Below are positions 1 through 10,890 of a stretch of DNA of 64,000 nucleotides, one piece after another. Source of the stretch: Torreya grandis (Eukaryota > Streptophyta > Pinopsida > Cupressales > Taxaceae); assembly GCA_037957365.1 (NCBI GenBank), contig JARHVA010008412.1:372001-436000 (forward strand), read 5' to 3'. Every line of letters starts with the position of its first letter. Position 1 is the first letter of the stretch. The position numbers and the translations under genes are program-made. The notes beneath the pieces are model-generated. The model ran no database searches and was not told the origin of the DNA. It saw nothing but the letters and a program-made list of their open reading frames with translations.

Positions 1-500
1 AGGAAGAAGGAATAAAGATAATGTGTAGGGCATGATCAGTTACAGATTAGATTTGTAAAAAAAAAATATATAGTTGGATTCATTTATGAATCTATTTTGT
101 ATACTAGAGTTGTAGCTCCATAGATATGATTGGTTGGTGCCATTAGAATAGTTGATTTGGTGATCAGTTAAGGGATTAGTGTCTCCTTAGGATTGGTGTC
201 CCTAAATATAACTAGTGATGTTTTTCTAGTGGGATTGTAACTAGTGAGGTTCTGCCAAGTGATGTGTTAACTATGAGGCTAGATTAGAATAGTAGATTCT
301 AGGATCTATTTTCACCATATATTTTACCTTTAATTTTTCCATGTATAAATTTTTTGTCATGAGTATTTATGTGTTTATGATCTTTGCATATTTTATTTGA
401 TCTACATGTATCTTTTAATCTACATTAAAAGTATTTAAATAACTAGTTTTAATCAATATATTGATTCACCCCCCTCTCACTATCTAGTTGTGTTCCAAAA
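1..500 (+). repeat. Copia-1 5' LTR, 3' part only
   Basis: This stretch aligns by eye with about 27590-28047: shared GCATGATCAGTTACAGATTAG, then similar text on 'suitable' GATTGGTGTCTCCTTAGGATT and the TTCACCCCCCTCTC-like end. It ends near TGTTCCAAAA, apparently an eroded ...AACA terminus, immediately before the PBS. The missing U3 part lies before the window. Confidence 0.85.
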
Positions 501-501
501 A

Positions 502-515
502 TTAGTATTAGAGCA
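502..515 (+). other. Copia-1 primer binding site (initiator-Met tRNA type)
   Basis: TTAGTATTAGAGC is TTGGTATCAGAGC with two transitions. That sequence is the usual plant copia PBS, complementary to the 3' end of initiator Met tRNA. It lies one or two bases after the LTR end, where a PBS belongs. Confidence 0.8.
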
Positions 516-572
516 TAGGGTTCCTTGAAATAAGCTTAATTATCTCAAGTAGATCTTGGAATAGTGAACACA

Positions 573-1380
573 ATGTCTAGTCAAGAAGAACCTTCATCAA
601 ATAAATCACCTCTCTTTGATGGATCTAACTATGCATTCTAGATCATAAGAATGAAATCATACTTATCCTCATTAGGGTTTGATGTATGGATGTCTTTAGT
701 AAATGGATATATGTCCCTTTCTACAAATCCTATTGATTAGGCTTAAAATAAGTCATATGATAGCAATTCCAAGGTTAAGAAAGTTATTCTTTGTGGGTTA
801 TCAAAATTAGAGTTTGTCAAAGCGATGCATTGTCAAAATACACAAGACATCTAGAATAAGCTAAAGACCATCTATGAAGGTGATGATAAGGTAAATTAGG
901 ACAAGATAAAAACATACATACATATGTTTAAAAGTATTAAAATGACTAAATATGAGAATATTGTATATTACTTCTTTAAGGGTTTATGAAATAGTTAATG
1001 CAATCAAAGTCCTTGGAGAGGAAATGAAAGAATCAATCATTGTCAAAAAGGTCCTAAGATCTTTGACATCAAGGTATGATTTTAAAATATCTAAAATAGA
1101 AGAAGCAAGATATATAGATAAAATCACTATTTATGAGTTACATGGGACCTTCATAGCCTATGAGATCAGAATGGGAGAGACAGACACCTTTAAGAGAGAA
1201 GTTGCATTCAAAGTAGCCAAGCAAGTAAAGGAAAAAACATCAACATCTGAATCTAAGGAGATTGATGAAGAAGAAGCTAACTTTTTCAAAAGACCAAAGA
1301 GAGGATCTATAAATTATAGAGGTAAGTTACCCTTCAAATGATTTAACTATGGTAAAGTGGGACATTTTGATGTTAAATAC
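573..1380 (+). pseudogene. Copia-1 gag, 5' part (pseudogene, split by element A)
   Basis: Gag forms the virus-like particle and binds the element RNA. The frame opens with ATG at 573 (MSSQEEPSSN) and runs into FDGSNYAF followed by TAG at 639, where copia Gag has a Trp. The usual copia gag N-terminal region follows, with several Q-to-stop changes. A frameshift near 975 moves it into the frame of 952-1341, which is open for 129 codons (DEIVNAIKVLGEEM-like region, then an acidic stretch). The first zinc knuckle starts at about 1340 as FNYGKVGHFDVKY, where both Cys codons have become Tyr. Element A interrupts the last Cys codon of this knuckle, and the frame resumes at 21034. Confidence 0.85.
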
Positions 1381-2161
1381 TATTGAGACCAACACCCCCT
1401 ATCTTTCTTTTTTCAAAGGAAGACCCTTGTATTTGTTTCCAAAAAGTCTATATTTTGGATTGAATGTGAAGAGTTGTCTTATCTTAGATTCTAAAGGTAA
1501 ATCAATTTTAAAATTTGAATATGTGCTTTGATGTATTTGATCATGTTTATGTTTCATGGTTCAAAATTGCTAATAGTTGTCTTCAACGTGATTAGTTGTA
1601 GGTTCCATGGAAGAAGATAGGGTTCCTAAGGAACAAACCTTAAAGGTGGTTTGAATTTTAAAATTCATAAAAAATACTTGTAAGAAATTTTATTTTCTTT
1701 TGATTAAATGATCTTAAGTCTAATTTTATATTAAGCTTCAAATGTGTTTTTTCTTTAAAAACATGAATGAATATTAATATAAAACCTTAGGCTAAACTTT
1801 ACACATGATCAGATATTAATTTAAAGCTTATTCTCTTTTATGGATCTAACGGTAATCACTTATTTGTTGATTTTGATTCGATAGTGCAAATATCGCAAAG
1901 TATTTTTAAAAGGACATACAATTAATGATTTGGACCTAGTAAATATTTAATAGTTATTATTTGCTTGAAGATTTCAATCCAATGGTGTGAATTAAATCTG
2001 AAACCCAAAAGGATGTTAATAGCTATTAACCACTTAGGACTTGATCCAATGGTTCACATTACCTCAGAAGTTCTAATCTGATGGTGTGCATCAACCTAAA
2101 ATCCTCAAGATCTCCTGAAGGCTTTATGCATGGCACTCATTCATTGGATGAAAAAGATGTT

Positions 2162-2630
2162 ATTGTCTTAAAATTGATAGGTTCACTCCCATAATTTGAG
2201 TCTACAAGGATGAATTTGATGGGACTGAACCCATCAAATTTGACATAAGATATAAATATTATATTGTGTTAAATTTGAAAGGTTTTCCCCCATCATTTGA
2301 TATATTCAAGGACATATTTGATAAGACCAAACCAATCAAATTTAAACTAAACAATCCCATAAGCCTTAAGATATCTTGAAGACTTTATGTGTGGCATTCA
2401 TTTATTAGATAAATAAATTCCATTATATTAAATTTGATAGGTTTGTTCCCATAATTTGAATTTTGTGACAATGTATTTGAAGTGATCACATCCATAAAAT
2501 TTAACCGAGAGAATCTTTGAAGCCTTGTGAACTCCATTATCTTAAATTTGATACATTTGCTCCTATCATTTGACATCTGTGAGAATGTATTTGATGTGAC
2601 TAAACCCATCAAATTTAACTTAGACAATGC
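2162..2630 (+). repeat. Four tandem hairpin-forming units in A 5' LTR
   Basis: Units start near 2162, 2263, 2422 and 2536 (about 95-160 bp each). Each starts ATTRTNTTAAATTTGATAGG-like and ends AACCCATCAAATTT-like. The two ends are complementary, so every unit can fold as a stem of about 14 bp around a loop of about 45 bp. A matching spacer, CTTTATGYRTGGCAYTCATT, occurs at about 2118 and 2383. The 3' LTR holds the same array at 15703-16172, so it predates insertion. Confidence 0.75.
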
Positions 2631-3199
2631 TTTAAATCCTAATCAAAGGGGGAATTTATAAAAACCCTTTAAAGAAATTTTTAGCTTTTTTATTAAAATG
2701 AGCTTAGTATATAAAGATATTAGCCAAAGTCATTTTCTATTTTTTAAACATAAAATTCTAAATGATCTTTTTAAACCTAAGATTTATATGATCATGTAAC
2801 TGATTAAAAGGTAAGCATCTTACATGATCCAATGGTGATCTCTTGCTTACTTGATTTGATCCAATGGTATGATGAAGTTGAAGATTTTTCAAAGGCCTCA
2901 CAAGCTTGACACATGGCACAATCAATAAACTCAAAGATCAAGAACTAATGAAATACAAGAGAAAAATAAAGGGGACTTTTGAAAACCAATGGTCACTCTT
3001 CAAATAGAATTTATGAAATTTGCCACAAAAGGAATGGACCCTATCACATAGGCTCCACATAAGCATGGAGGATCAAAATGAAATATATCTCATGATTGAA
3101 AATGCAAAAGAAATAATAGTGAGGTTCCATCATATCTAAGGCACGTATCAGATCAAAGTTGGATGTTTTAGTCATTAAAGCCAAAAACCTTGAACCCTT

Positions 3200-3206
3200 T
3201 ATAAAG
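3200..3206 (+). promoter_or_regulatory. Candidate TATA box for the LTR-encoded ORF (5' LTR copy)
   Basis: TATAAAG in the context GAACCCTTTATAAAGAAG lies 144 bp before the ATG at 3344. The 3' LTR has the same element at 16762, also exactly 144 bp before its ATG. Conserved sequence and spacing suggest a real promoter element. No transcription evidence is available. Confidence 0.5.
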
Positions 3207-3343
3207 AAGTTTAGAGTCAGTTCAATTGATTATATGACACTTGAGATAATTACAAACTAAATGTAGAGCAAGTAACTTATTAAGAATTTTAATAGCTTTG
3301 AAATTACAATATAGTGTTATCAATGGTAGTAGGCAAACAATAG

Positions 3344-6300
3344 ATGAAGATTGAATTAGATCTTTATCTAACTTCAGATGGTGAAGGAAGGGTCTTTAGA
3401 GATAAAGAGGTAGATTTAATAGCCTTGAATGTGCATGGAATCAAAAATTGGTCTAAATTATTCTTCTTTATCAAGGAATTACATCCATTTTCCTAGGAAG
3501 AAAATAGGAATGCTTTAGTGTACCAAAGATACAAGGATTTAGTATCGATTCAAATGGCAAGCCTTCATCATTTAGCTACTAAACTAGAGGTAATACATTA
3601 TATTGATCTTCTTATTCCTATTTTTGTTGACTAAATAATAGATTGAGAATGGATTATTCATGAAAGAAGTATCAAAAAATTTGAATGCATAGCTCCCATG
3701 GCCTTTGATACTTATTATAATCTTTCTTTACCTCATATTGATCTCCCTTCCTTGAGAGAATTGATAAATTCCCAAAACCTGGATACAGTCCTCTCACCTT
3801 GGTTAATCCAAGGTTCCCATATTTTTAGGACCTCATATGGTGAGATTCCTATTGCCCAATTTAAGGAAGGTGTTAGGGTAGCTATGAATTTATTAAATAG
3901 AGCTTTTGGTGCCTCTTCTACTACTTATTTAAGTAAGAGTTGGGTAGCTTATGTATATTGCATGTTGGAGTGGAACTTAACCCTTCCTATTGGAGACTTA
4001 ACAAGTTTATTCTTGGCCAAATAATTTATAGCCATCAAGAGAAAGACTTCCAATCAATTCTTTATGATCTCTTAACTCTTGGATTCAATCCTAGCCTCTA
4101 TTAATTTCCCTGGCATTTAAAATTGATCCCCTGATGGTAGATCTACCATTTCCCATCATTATTCCAAATTACATATATTCAAATATAGGAATCACATGTA
4201 ATGCATATGTGATGGTATCTTCTCAGTCATTTTTTAGGAAACACTAGTATCCCTATGCCTAGGATTTATCCTCTAATCAAAACACAAGTAGAGACCATGG
4301 GAAATGAGTGGTTCTATCTAGATTGCACTATAATAAGGATAGAGGGACTCATGGTCCAACCATACAAATTGCCTATATATGTTCACAATAATCTTGTAGA
4401 TCAATAAATTTCTTATCAAATTATCCAAGGAATGGATTGGCACTACAAGAAGAATAAGAAATCTCAGGTTTAGGTTCATCCCTTTCCACTAGACATTAGC
4501 AAAATTGTAATCAAGGATTGGAAATAGCTAGACATTATGGTGGTACATAGGAACTCTTTTGATTTCAAACTAGATGATCTTAAGATGTGGGACCCAAATG
4601 ATATAGTGGCTAACCATATTTAGGATAAAAAGGTCCCAAAGGCTGAGTACAAACATTAACCAGGTGTGGGAGATAGTATTTATACAAAGGCAAGGAACAT
4701 TGAAGAACTCTTATCTAGGATTAGAAACTACAACATAAATTTACAACATAATCTAGTCAAGGATAATAAGCCTTTAGGAGAAATTTGGAAATTACATCCT
4801 TAACAATATCACTTTTTTATAGGACCATCTAGGACTACACATCAAAAACCACTTATTGAGGGACAATCTTCTAAACCTAAGCAAGAAGAATTGACAAAAT
4901 CACCCTAGGGTGGGCAACCTGAGGATGTAAAAGGAAAAGGTAAGGATGTGATTTAAGGGTCCAACATTGATCATATTCATCATGAAGGTCTCAAAATCTA
5001 GGCATCCCCATCAAGGCCTTCTTCCCCAATAGATGTTATTAGCATGATTGCTTTGAAAACTAGAGAAATAGTAAAAGGTATCCTTATTAATATCACAACT
5101 TCTTATGGTTCAAATAAGGAGGAAAACCCATTTGAGGAAGTAGGTAAGGAATTGGTTCCATTGGGTAGTGGGAAGAGACAGGTAAAATTAGACTTATTTC
5201 CTTTGGATCCAAGAAAGAGGCCTAGATTAGCTTTCACTCACCCTACTAGTTAAATAGACCTCTTTAGTTATGAGAATCCTATTTATGGACCAGCCATTCT
5301 TGATTGGTTTGTTTATGGTAAGTTAATAAAAATTCCATCTATTTTTTCTTCACTAAATTTGACTTGAGTGGACATAGGTCTTCAAGATAATGTCAAGCCT
5401 TAGATTCAAGATATGTTAAAAAAACAAGTAGAGAGAAGCATCTAGATTCTTCACAACAAGGAAAGCCAATGTGTTGGTACCCTAAAAACCTCTGGGAGCT
5501 CAAATGTAGAGATTCTTCAATAACCATTGGTGAAAGAATTTGACCATCAAGTCCAATTTAATCTAGATACATCAACTCTTGAGAGAGTAGAGACCAAAAA
5601 AATTACTATTGGTATTGAGGAGTTCACATTTTAGAAGGTGGAACCATTTTAAGTCTTTACTCCTACTCTAAGGCAAGTAGCAAGGAAGCATCCTATTTTT
5701 CAAGAAGATGTAGCTATTATGGTAATAGCCTAGTCAACAATGACCTTGGTTAGAGTTAAAGGAATGAAGTAGAAGATTCTCAACTTAGAGAAAGAAAAAT
5801 CAGATTTAGAAGCTTAGGTCCTCTTTCATTTTTTGAGGACGTATTTCAAGTGTTGAATATATCCTTGATGGATGCATTCAAGAATATGAAAAGCATAAAT
5901 TCTAGATTAAGTGCTTTAGACCATCAAGATGAGATGGCACAAGCCTTAATCACTCAATGGTACAATTATCAAGCTCGGATGGAGGAGCTCATCAAGGTGC
6001 TTAAGACAAAGCAGGCATTAGATTTCAAGATTATCAAATTTAAGCATCTATATGTCTTTGTGGTAGTTTTGATAGATAAACAAGAGGATTTGATCACCTA
6101 GAGTAATGATGTTAAGGACTTCATCAAAAGAGACATAGACTTGGTAAACCAGATTGAGAAACTTCTAGGGAATCTATTAGATAACCGTTCTCAAACCATT
6201 ACTATAGCCCTAATTGATGATGAAGAATTCAAGTAGAGGGTTGGTACTCACATCCAAAGCATCAAAGATATCAAAGTTTATTCAGCTAAAGACAACTAGA

Positions 6301-6596
6301 AGACCCTTAATACAATTATTTTTTTAGGGAAGCAAATTATAGAAGCATAATGTATCAAGGAACTTATATCTTGGGTAGATAGTGAATTTGACAAGTTAGA
6401 AAATAAAGAAGAGGGTTGTCTAATGAAGCCTATAGTGTATTTTGAGCTGATCAAGGAACAATACACCAAGGTGAATAACTTCCTCAGATAAGGCTAATTG
6501 AAGGGCCCACTAATGAAATTCTTAAGAGAATTTTATTTTTGTAAAGTATATGCTAGTATTTTAGCATTTACTCTTTCTTGTCACATTTACATGTGA
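3344..6596 (+). pseudogene. LTR (U3) encoded ORF of unknown function, copy 1
   Basis: I do not recognise this protein. The frame starts at ATG 3344 (MKIELDLYLTSDGEG), runs with scattered TAG/TAA stops, and ends at TGA 6594. Three reading-frame changes are visible, between 3344-4024 (open at 3698-4024), 5044-5253 and 5850-6101. The N-terminal third looks globular, with conserved MAFxTYYNLxxPH, VxSPWLIQGSH and VAYVxCMLEWN stretches. The middle is polar, with KPKQEE and SRPSSP segments. The last 250 codons are charged and helical, like a coiled coil (ALDHQDEMAQALITQWYNYQ). The 3' LTR carries the same ORF at 16906-20147, so the frame was intact when the element moved. It lies upstream of the genomic TATA box, hence in U3. 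Alternatives are a captured host gene, or an extra structural or env-position protein. Confidence 0.7.
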
Positions 6597-6612
6597 ACTT
6601 CCACATTGTATC

Positions 6613-7110
6613 TTTATATTAAGGACAACTATCCTTACTTACATGTTGATATTTTGAAAGTTAACTAGTTAACCACCTATGTTTCTTATGAATAGGTAGA
6701 TGGTTACCATTTTTAAGATAGATTTTTTGAGCAATTGATACCAAGAGCATTTAATACAACTAAGGAATTCTAAAAATATTATTTGGATAATTTTATTAAA
6801 TGTCTATGATATCTCTCAATTATAGAAATTCATGTTGAATTTGAATTATTCTTCTTGTTTGGATAGTTGAATTTATATTAAGGATAGTTGTCCTTATGTG
6901 GATGTTGATATTTTGAAATCTAAATGGTTAACCACCTATGTTTCTTATAAATAGGTAGATGGTTACCATTTGTAAGAGTTTTTGAGCAATTGATACCAAG
7001 AGAATTTAATACAAGGAATTCTAAAAAGATTGTCTAGATAGTTTTGTTAAATGTCTATTCTATCTCTCAATTATGGAAATTCATGTTGAATTTGAATGAT
7101 TCTTCTTGTT
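6613..7110 (+). repeat. 259-bp tandem duplication including the core promoter, 5' LTR only
   Basis: The segment beginning TTTATATTAAGGA is present at 6613 and again at 6872, each copy running to CTTCTTGTTT. Both contain the AACCACCTATGTTTCTTAT promoter stretch. The 3' LTR has one copy (20162 to about 20413). The first unit has an eroded TATGAATA at 6687, and the second keeps TATAAATA at 6946. Confidence 0.85.
6946..6953 (+). promoter_or_regulatory. Putative genomic-RNA TATA box, A 5' LTR
   Basis: TATAAATAGG sits about 785 bp before the LTR end, downstream of the LTR ORF. The same sequence is at 20238 in the 3' LTR. If it sets the start of the genomic RNA, U3 is about 5.5 kb and R-U5 about 0.75 kb. 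It is flanked by the complementary blocks TAACCACCTAT and ATAGGTAGATGGTTA. Confidence 0.55.
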
Positions 7111-7747
7111 TTTAGTCACATTATTTGTTATATAGTAGTTAATTTGTGTTAAATACTAGATTAATTGTAAATATTTCAAGTATAATTTATTTTATTTTCT
7201 CTACATTTGGATGTACTTATGTTATTCAGATCATAATAGAAAACTTTTAAAATAAACTTAGTTCTTACTTATGATTCATACTTTTCATCTAAAGCTTGCC
7301 TGATTTTTGATGTAATTTGAGCTTATGTTAGTTTATAACAAAAATTCATTTTATGTGTACTAAACATAATTTGAATTTTATCATAATATTTTATATGGAA
7401 ACCTGCAATCATGTTTCTTCCTTCCTTACCCTTCCTTTTTCTTTTTTTTAAATCAAGATTCACTCTAGCTTAAAGATCATTGTTAACAATCATTTAGTTT
7501 AAATTTTTGAGTCCTTAAAAATTACTAAGTATTCAAATTGTGTAGACCCTGGTGGCTCCCAATCACTAAATCAAATAAATATTATGGATAGTTTTCATAC
7601 TTTACTTCTATTTCATCATAGACAATCACTGAATAGTAAAAAATTGCAACTCATGCCATGGATTCTCAATATCCTAAAATGAGAAGTGTTCTTCAACACT
7701 AAGAGCACATGTGGTATAATTTGAAGCATCAACATGAGAAGCTTCAT

Positions 7748-7764
7748 TGGCACTAGAAGGAGGG
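7748..7764 (+). other. Candidate primer binding site of element A
   Basis: TGGCACTAGAAGGAGGG begins 15 nt after the LTR end. TGG followed by a tRNA 3'-end complement is the usual PBS form, and a TGGCGC start is common in gypsy elements, so A may be an eroded G. I cannot name the tRNA. Confidence 0.5.
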
Positions 7765-8219
7765 CTTCTTTAAAAAATACTAAGTATTTTTCTCATGCAT
7801 TTGGTCATAATATATCTACATTTTACATGATTATGTTTCTTTTAGCATAAATTATGTAAATGTTGGTGACCTTTGTGGAAATATGGCTTTTTTCTAATAA
7901 TTTATTAGTATTTGGAGTTGGGATGGCTTATTTTGTTGAAAATTGAAATTTTTTTGACAATAAGAGGTTTATTTGAGTCATAAGTTGTAAAGATTGGTCA
8001 TCTTTGCATAATTTAGTACATCTTTGCACTTGTTTAGTTAAAGGTTGATGTCCTTTGTCCTCTTATGAACAAATATTTGAAAATTAAGCTTAGTGTGCAT
8101 ATTATTTATCATTATTTGGAAATTAATGTGTTACACTATGTTTTAAAATAAGATCCTTAATATTCAAGTTTAAATTACCAAGGATTAGGACCAAATCACA
8201 TTCAGAGACCAAAGAACCC
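7765..8219 (+). other. Element A leader, no gene seen
   Basis: This is AT-rich sequence between the PBS and the gag frame, with frequent stops in all frames. Gag could start slightly upstream of 8220, because residues before the first visible ATG look coding-like (TRDQRTLARTQK-type text). Confidence 0.5.
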
Positions 8220-9480
8220 TTGCTCGAACTCAAAAATAATAGAACGACTAGAAAAGATAGAGGAAGATGTAGGTATTCTAAATATTTACCATCATCACCT
8301 TTGAAAAGGATTCCTATGTTTGATCTTCATCCAAGCATGGCATGGATTGGAAGTTCCCCTATCCATATACCAGATGTAGTTCATGATTTACCACATAATC
8401 TTGAAAAATATTTGCCAATATTTAGTACAACTAGTATTATGACTGTTGAAGAACATGTTAAATCATTAAAATTTGCATTAAGATTATTAAATGTTATTCA
8501 TGAATATGTAGCTTGTAGGTTATTACCATTTACATTCAAATATGTTGCATATGAATGGTTCCCTCATTTTCTTGAAAATTGTATTATCTCATGGAATAAC
8601 TTTGACACAATTTTCATTGATCAATTTGGAAAGATCATAAGCCCTTGTGTCATCTATAATAAATTTACAACTATTAAGAGAGATAAAAGTGAACCTATTA
8701 GGTCCTTTAACACTAGGTTCCAAAAAAAATTTAGTCAGACCATGGATCCATATAAACCTAATGAAGCTTTAGCTTTGGAGGTTTATAAATATATTGTTGA
8801 CCCCATGAATTTTGTGTTTCTAAAGAGAGCCCTTCCACTTATTATCACATTGGCTCAAGCCTATTCTGAAGTAGTGGTTATGAGCGACCAAATAAAACCC
8901 CAAGGATAGATGGCTTATTCTATCCCAAATGTTAATCCTTAAATTCTTGCATTAAACCTTTTCCCAAGAAATAGCCAAAATACTCCAGCATTAAACCAAT
9001 TTCCTACTTTGAATGTGTTGCCTACTAGTCATGTTGCCCCTAATCAAAATTTAGTTTCCTCAAGCCATCAAGTTACTAATGGATTTTATGGCAATGACCA
9101 GAAGGCTTTAGTGCCTATCAATGGCATTAATAGTAACTAAGGTCAAAATATTGATGTTACAAAAAATGAGAATAAGTCTATATTGAAAATGGTATAGAAG
9201 CTTAGCACTAATTTTTTGTAATTTCAAAAACAAGTTGGTAAAACTAATGATAATTCTGAAAGGAACTTCACTTTTCAAAAGCTCAACAAGCCTAGGAATA
9301 GGTTTCAAAATGACAATTTCTACAATAACAAAGATAATGAGCCTTCCTCTAGAAAAAAAATATGGATATAAACCTCACTAATATTGCCTTACTAGATTAC
9401 TGTAGGGCGCATATTATTTCTAAGCATGGTGAGATTGATTGCATTAAGTTTTGTAAATATTTTTAAGATTTTCAAGAAGA
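8220..9480 (+). pseudogene. Element A gag (gypsy capsid and zinc knuckle)
   Basis: Gag packages the element RNA. An open frame of 229 codons (8220-8909) holds the retrotransposon Gag fold signature: a LEKYLPIFS..SIMTVEEHVKSL start, then YVAYEWFPHF, then ISWNNFDTIFIDQFGK, followed by the TRFQKKFSQTM stretch. After TAG 8907 the frame continues as an Asn/Gln/Pro-rich spacer with several stops and a frameshift. A zinc-knuckle-like motif, YCRAHIISKHGEIDCIKFCK, lies at 9398-9460. Start choice is uncertain, because homology begins shortly before the ATG. Confidence 0.8.
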
Positions 9481-10340
9481 ACTTGACACATTTGAAGTGG
9501 TTCCAAAGAAAGATGTTGCTACAAATTCTTTTGAATCTAAACCATCTGACCAAGTGTACATGGTGGAAACTTTTCAATTCCCTTTTCAAGAGGATAATGA
9601 GCTTAAAAATATTCCTAAGGAGATTCAAACATTCCAACAATTTTTTAAGACATATCTTTTGAGAAATAGGGAACAAAAGCAACCATCTAGTACTTCTAAC
9701 GCTCATAACAATTATGGAACCCCTCCAGACATAGTATCAAATAATAATCCTAAACCCCCTAGAGGAAGTTCTTATAAGCTAATTGTTGATCCTCCAAGCA
9801 AATTTGGTTACAATATTGTGGAAGATATGAAAAGGTTTAAAGCCAATATCACTTTGCATGAGCTAACTCATATTATAGAACAAAGAGACTTAATTTCAGT
9901 ATATTTGTCCAATAAAAATGGGATGCCCCCTATGAATGATAGTGTAAACATAATTACTCAAGTAATCAAAATAGAGTCTCCACCTTTTTTGTTAACAGTT
10001 AGGATATTTGGGAATAATGTTCATAATTGTCTTCTAGATTATGGAGCCTCAACCAACATTATACCTGCTATGATATGTGAACAACTCAAGTTAAATCTAA
10101 TTAAGTTTAATATGGTAGTAACTCAATTATATATAAATATAGAGTTAAGGTTATATAAGAATTATTGAATGTGTATATATAGCTAGCTAGTGAACTAAGG
10201 GTTCAACAATTCATTGATATCCAAGTGGTAGAAATGCCTAGTGCTTATGGATTCCTTTTGAGTAGATAATGGACTTAAGATTTAAATTGCTATATGTCTA
10301 CTAATTTCTCACACTTATATATTCTTTGTAAAGGTGTGCC
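9481..10340 (+). pseudogene. Element A aspartic protease region
   Basis: The protease cuts the polyprotein. The long open frame 9497-10168 (223 codons) has a polar linker, then LTVRIFGNNVHNCLLDYGAS at about 9990-10047. The catalytic D-T/S-G is replaced by DYG, a loss-of-function change (S or T to Y). The NIIPAMICEQL continuation fits the family. After frameshifts the C-terminal part continues as FIDIQVVEMPSAYGFLLS (about 10210-10265), then LNCYMSTNFSHLYILCKGVPNQI (10280-10345, open in 10294-10542). Fragmentation into three frames shows it is dead. Confidence 0.75.
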
Positions 10341-10508
10341 AAATCAAATAAGAGTGGAAAGGGAACCTGGAATGAAACACATGATAATAGAGTATAATAC
10401 TGTTAATGAAAGGGTAAATTTATTGGATTATGATTTGGGAGTTTTCACTTTGGAAATTAAAAAAGAACCAATTCTAAGATTTCCCAAATTTTTGGTTTTT
10501 GAAAGTTA

Positions 10509-10890
10509 TACATTGATGGTGCCAAGTGCAAATCAGGATTAGGAGTTACTATTGTAATGATAGATCCTTTAGCAAAGTAATACCATGCAGCTTATAAGTT
10601 ACAATTCCCTTACACCAATAATTTAGTTGAGTATGAGGATCTCATACTTAGATTATAGTTTTCCATTAAACACAAATTTAAGGATCTCCTTATCTATGGA
10701 GAGTCTAAACTTATGGTTAACCAAGTGAGGAGTAAATACCAGTGTAAATTGTCTTACATAAAAAGATATAAGTTTAGGGTGTGGAACTTGATTGAATCTT
10801 TTGATGCATTCAATATCTTAGCTATTCCAAGAGAATAAAATAAAGCTACTGATGAGCTTACCTCTGTTATAGCTAACCTCATGCCTAATC
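10509..10890 (+). pseudogene. Extra (archaeal-type-like) RNase H domain between protease and RT
   Basis: RNase H degrades RNA in RNA-DNA hybrids during reverse transcription. The frame from 10509 reads YIDGAKCKSGLG (first Asp), then NNLVEYEDLIL (Glu), then LLIYGESKLMVNQV (Asp position now Glu), then NKATDELTSVIANL (last Asp). The DEDD set is therefore visible, with one conservative replacement and three stops. The domain follows a protease remnant and precedes RT, while a canonical gypsy RNase H is also present at 12111-12674. A second RNase H is a trait of the Tat lineage, but it usually lies after RT-RNase H. The upstream position is unusual, although I recall similar plant polyproteins. 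Confidence 0.8.

Larger units (their letters stand above)
1381..7732 (+). repeat. Element A 5' LTR (about 6.35 kb)
   Basis: It matches 14930-21033 along its whole length, from TTGAGACCAACACCCC at the left to AAGCATCAA at the right. It is about 250 bp longer than the 3' copy, mainly because of a 259-bp tandem duplication at 6613-7110. In order it holds a non-coding start, short GATCYRATGGT-type repeats at 1850-2120, a four-unit hairpin array, a TATA box, a decayed ORF of about 1,080 codons, a second TATA box and an AT-rich end. Confidence 0.9.

Noticed and set aside
1381..7732. The large direct repeats as a segmental duplication rather than LTRs
   Set aside because: They precisely flank one gag-pol region, a PBS-like site follows the left one, and a target duplication borders the pair.
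9392..9706. A 104-codon minus-strand frame and a second plus frame over element A gag
   Set aside because: Both overlap the gag/protease frame with a zinc-knuckle-like motif. They have no family features and are shadows.
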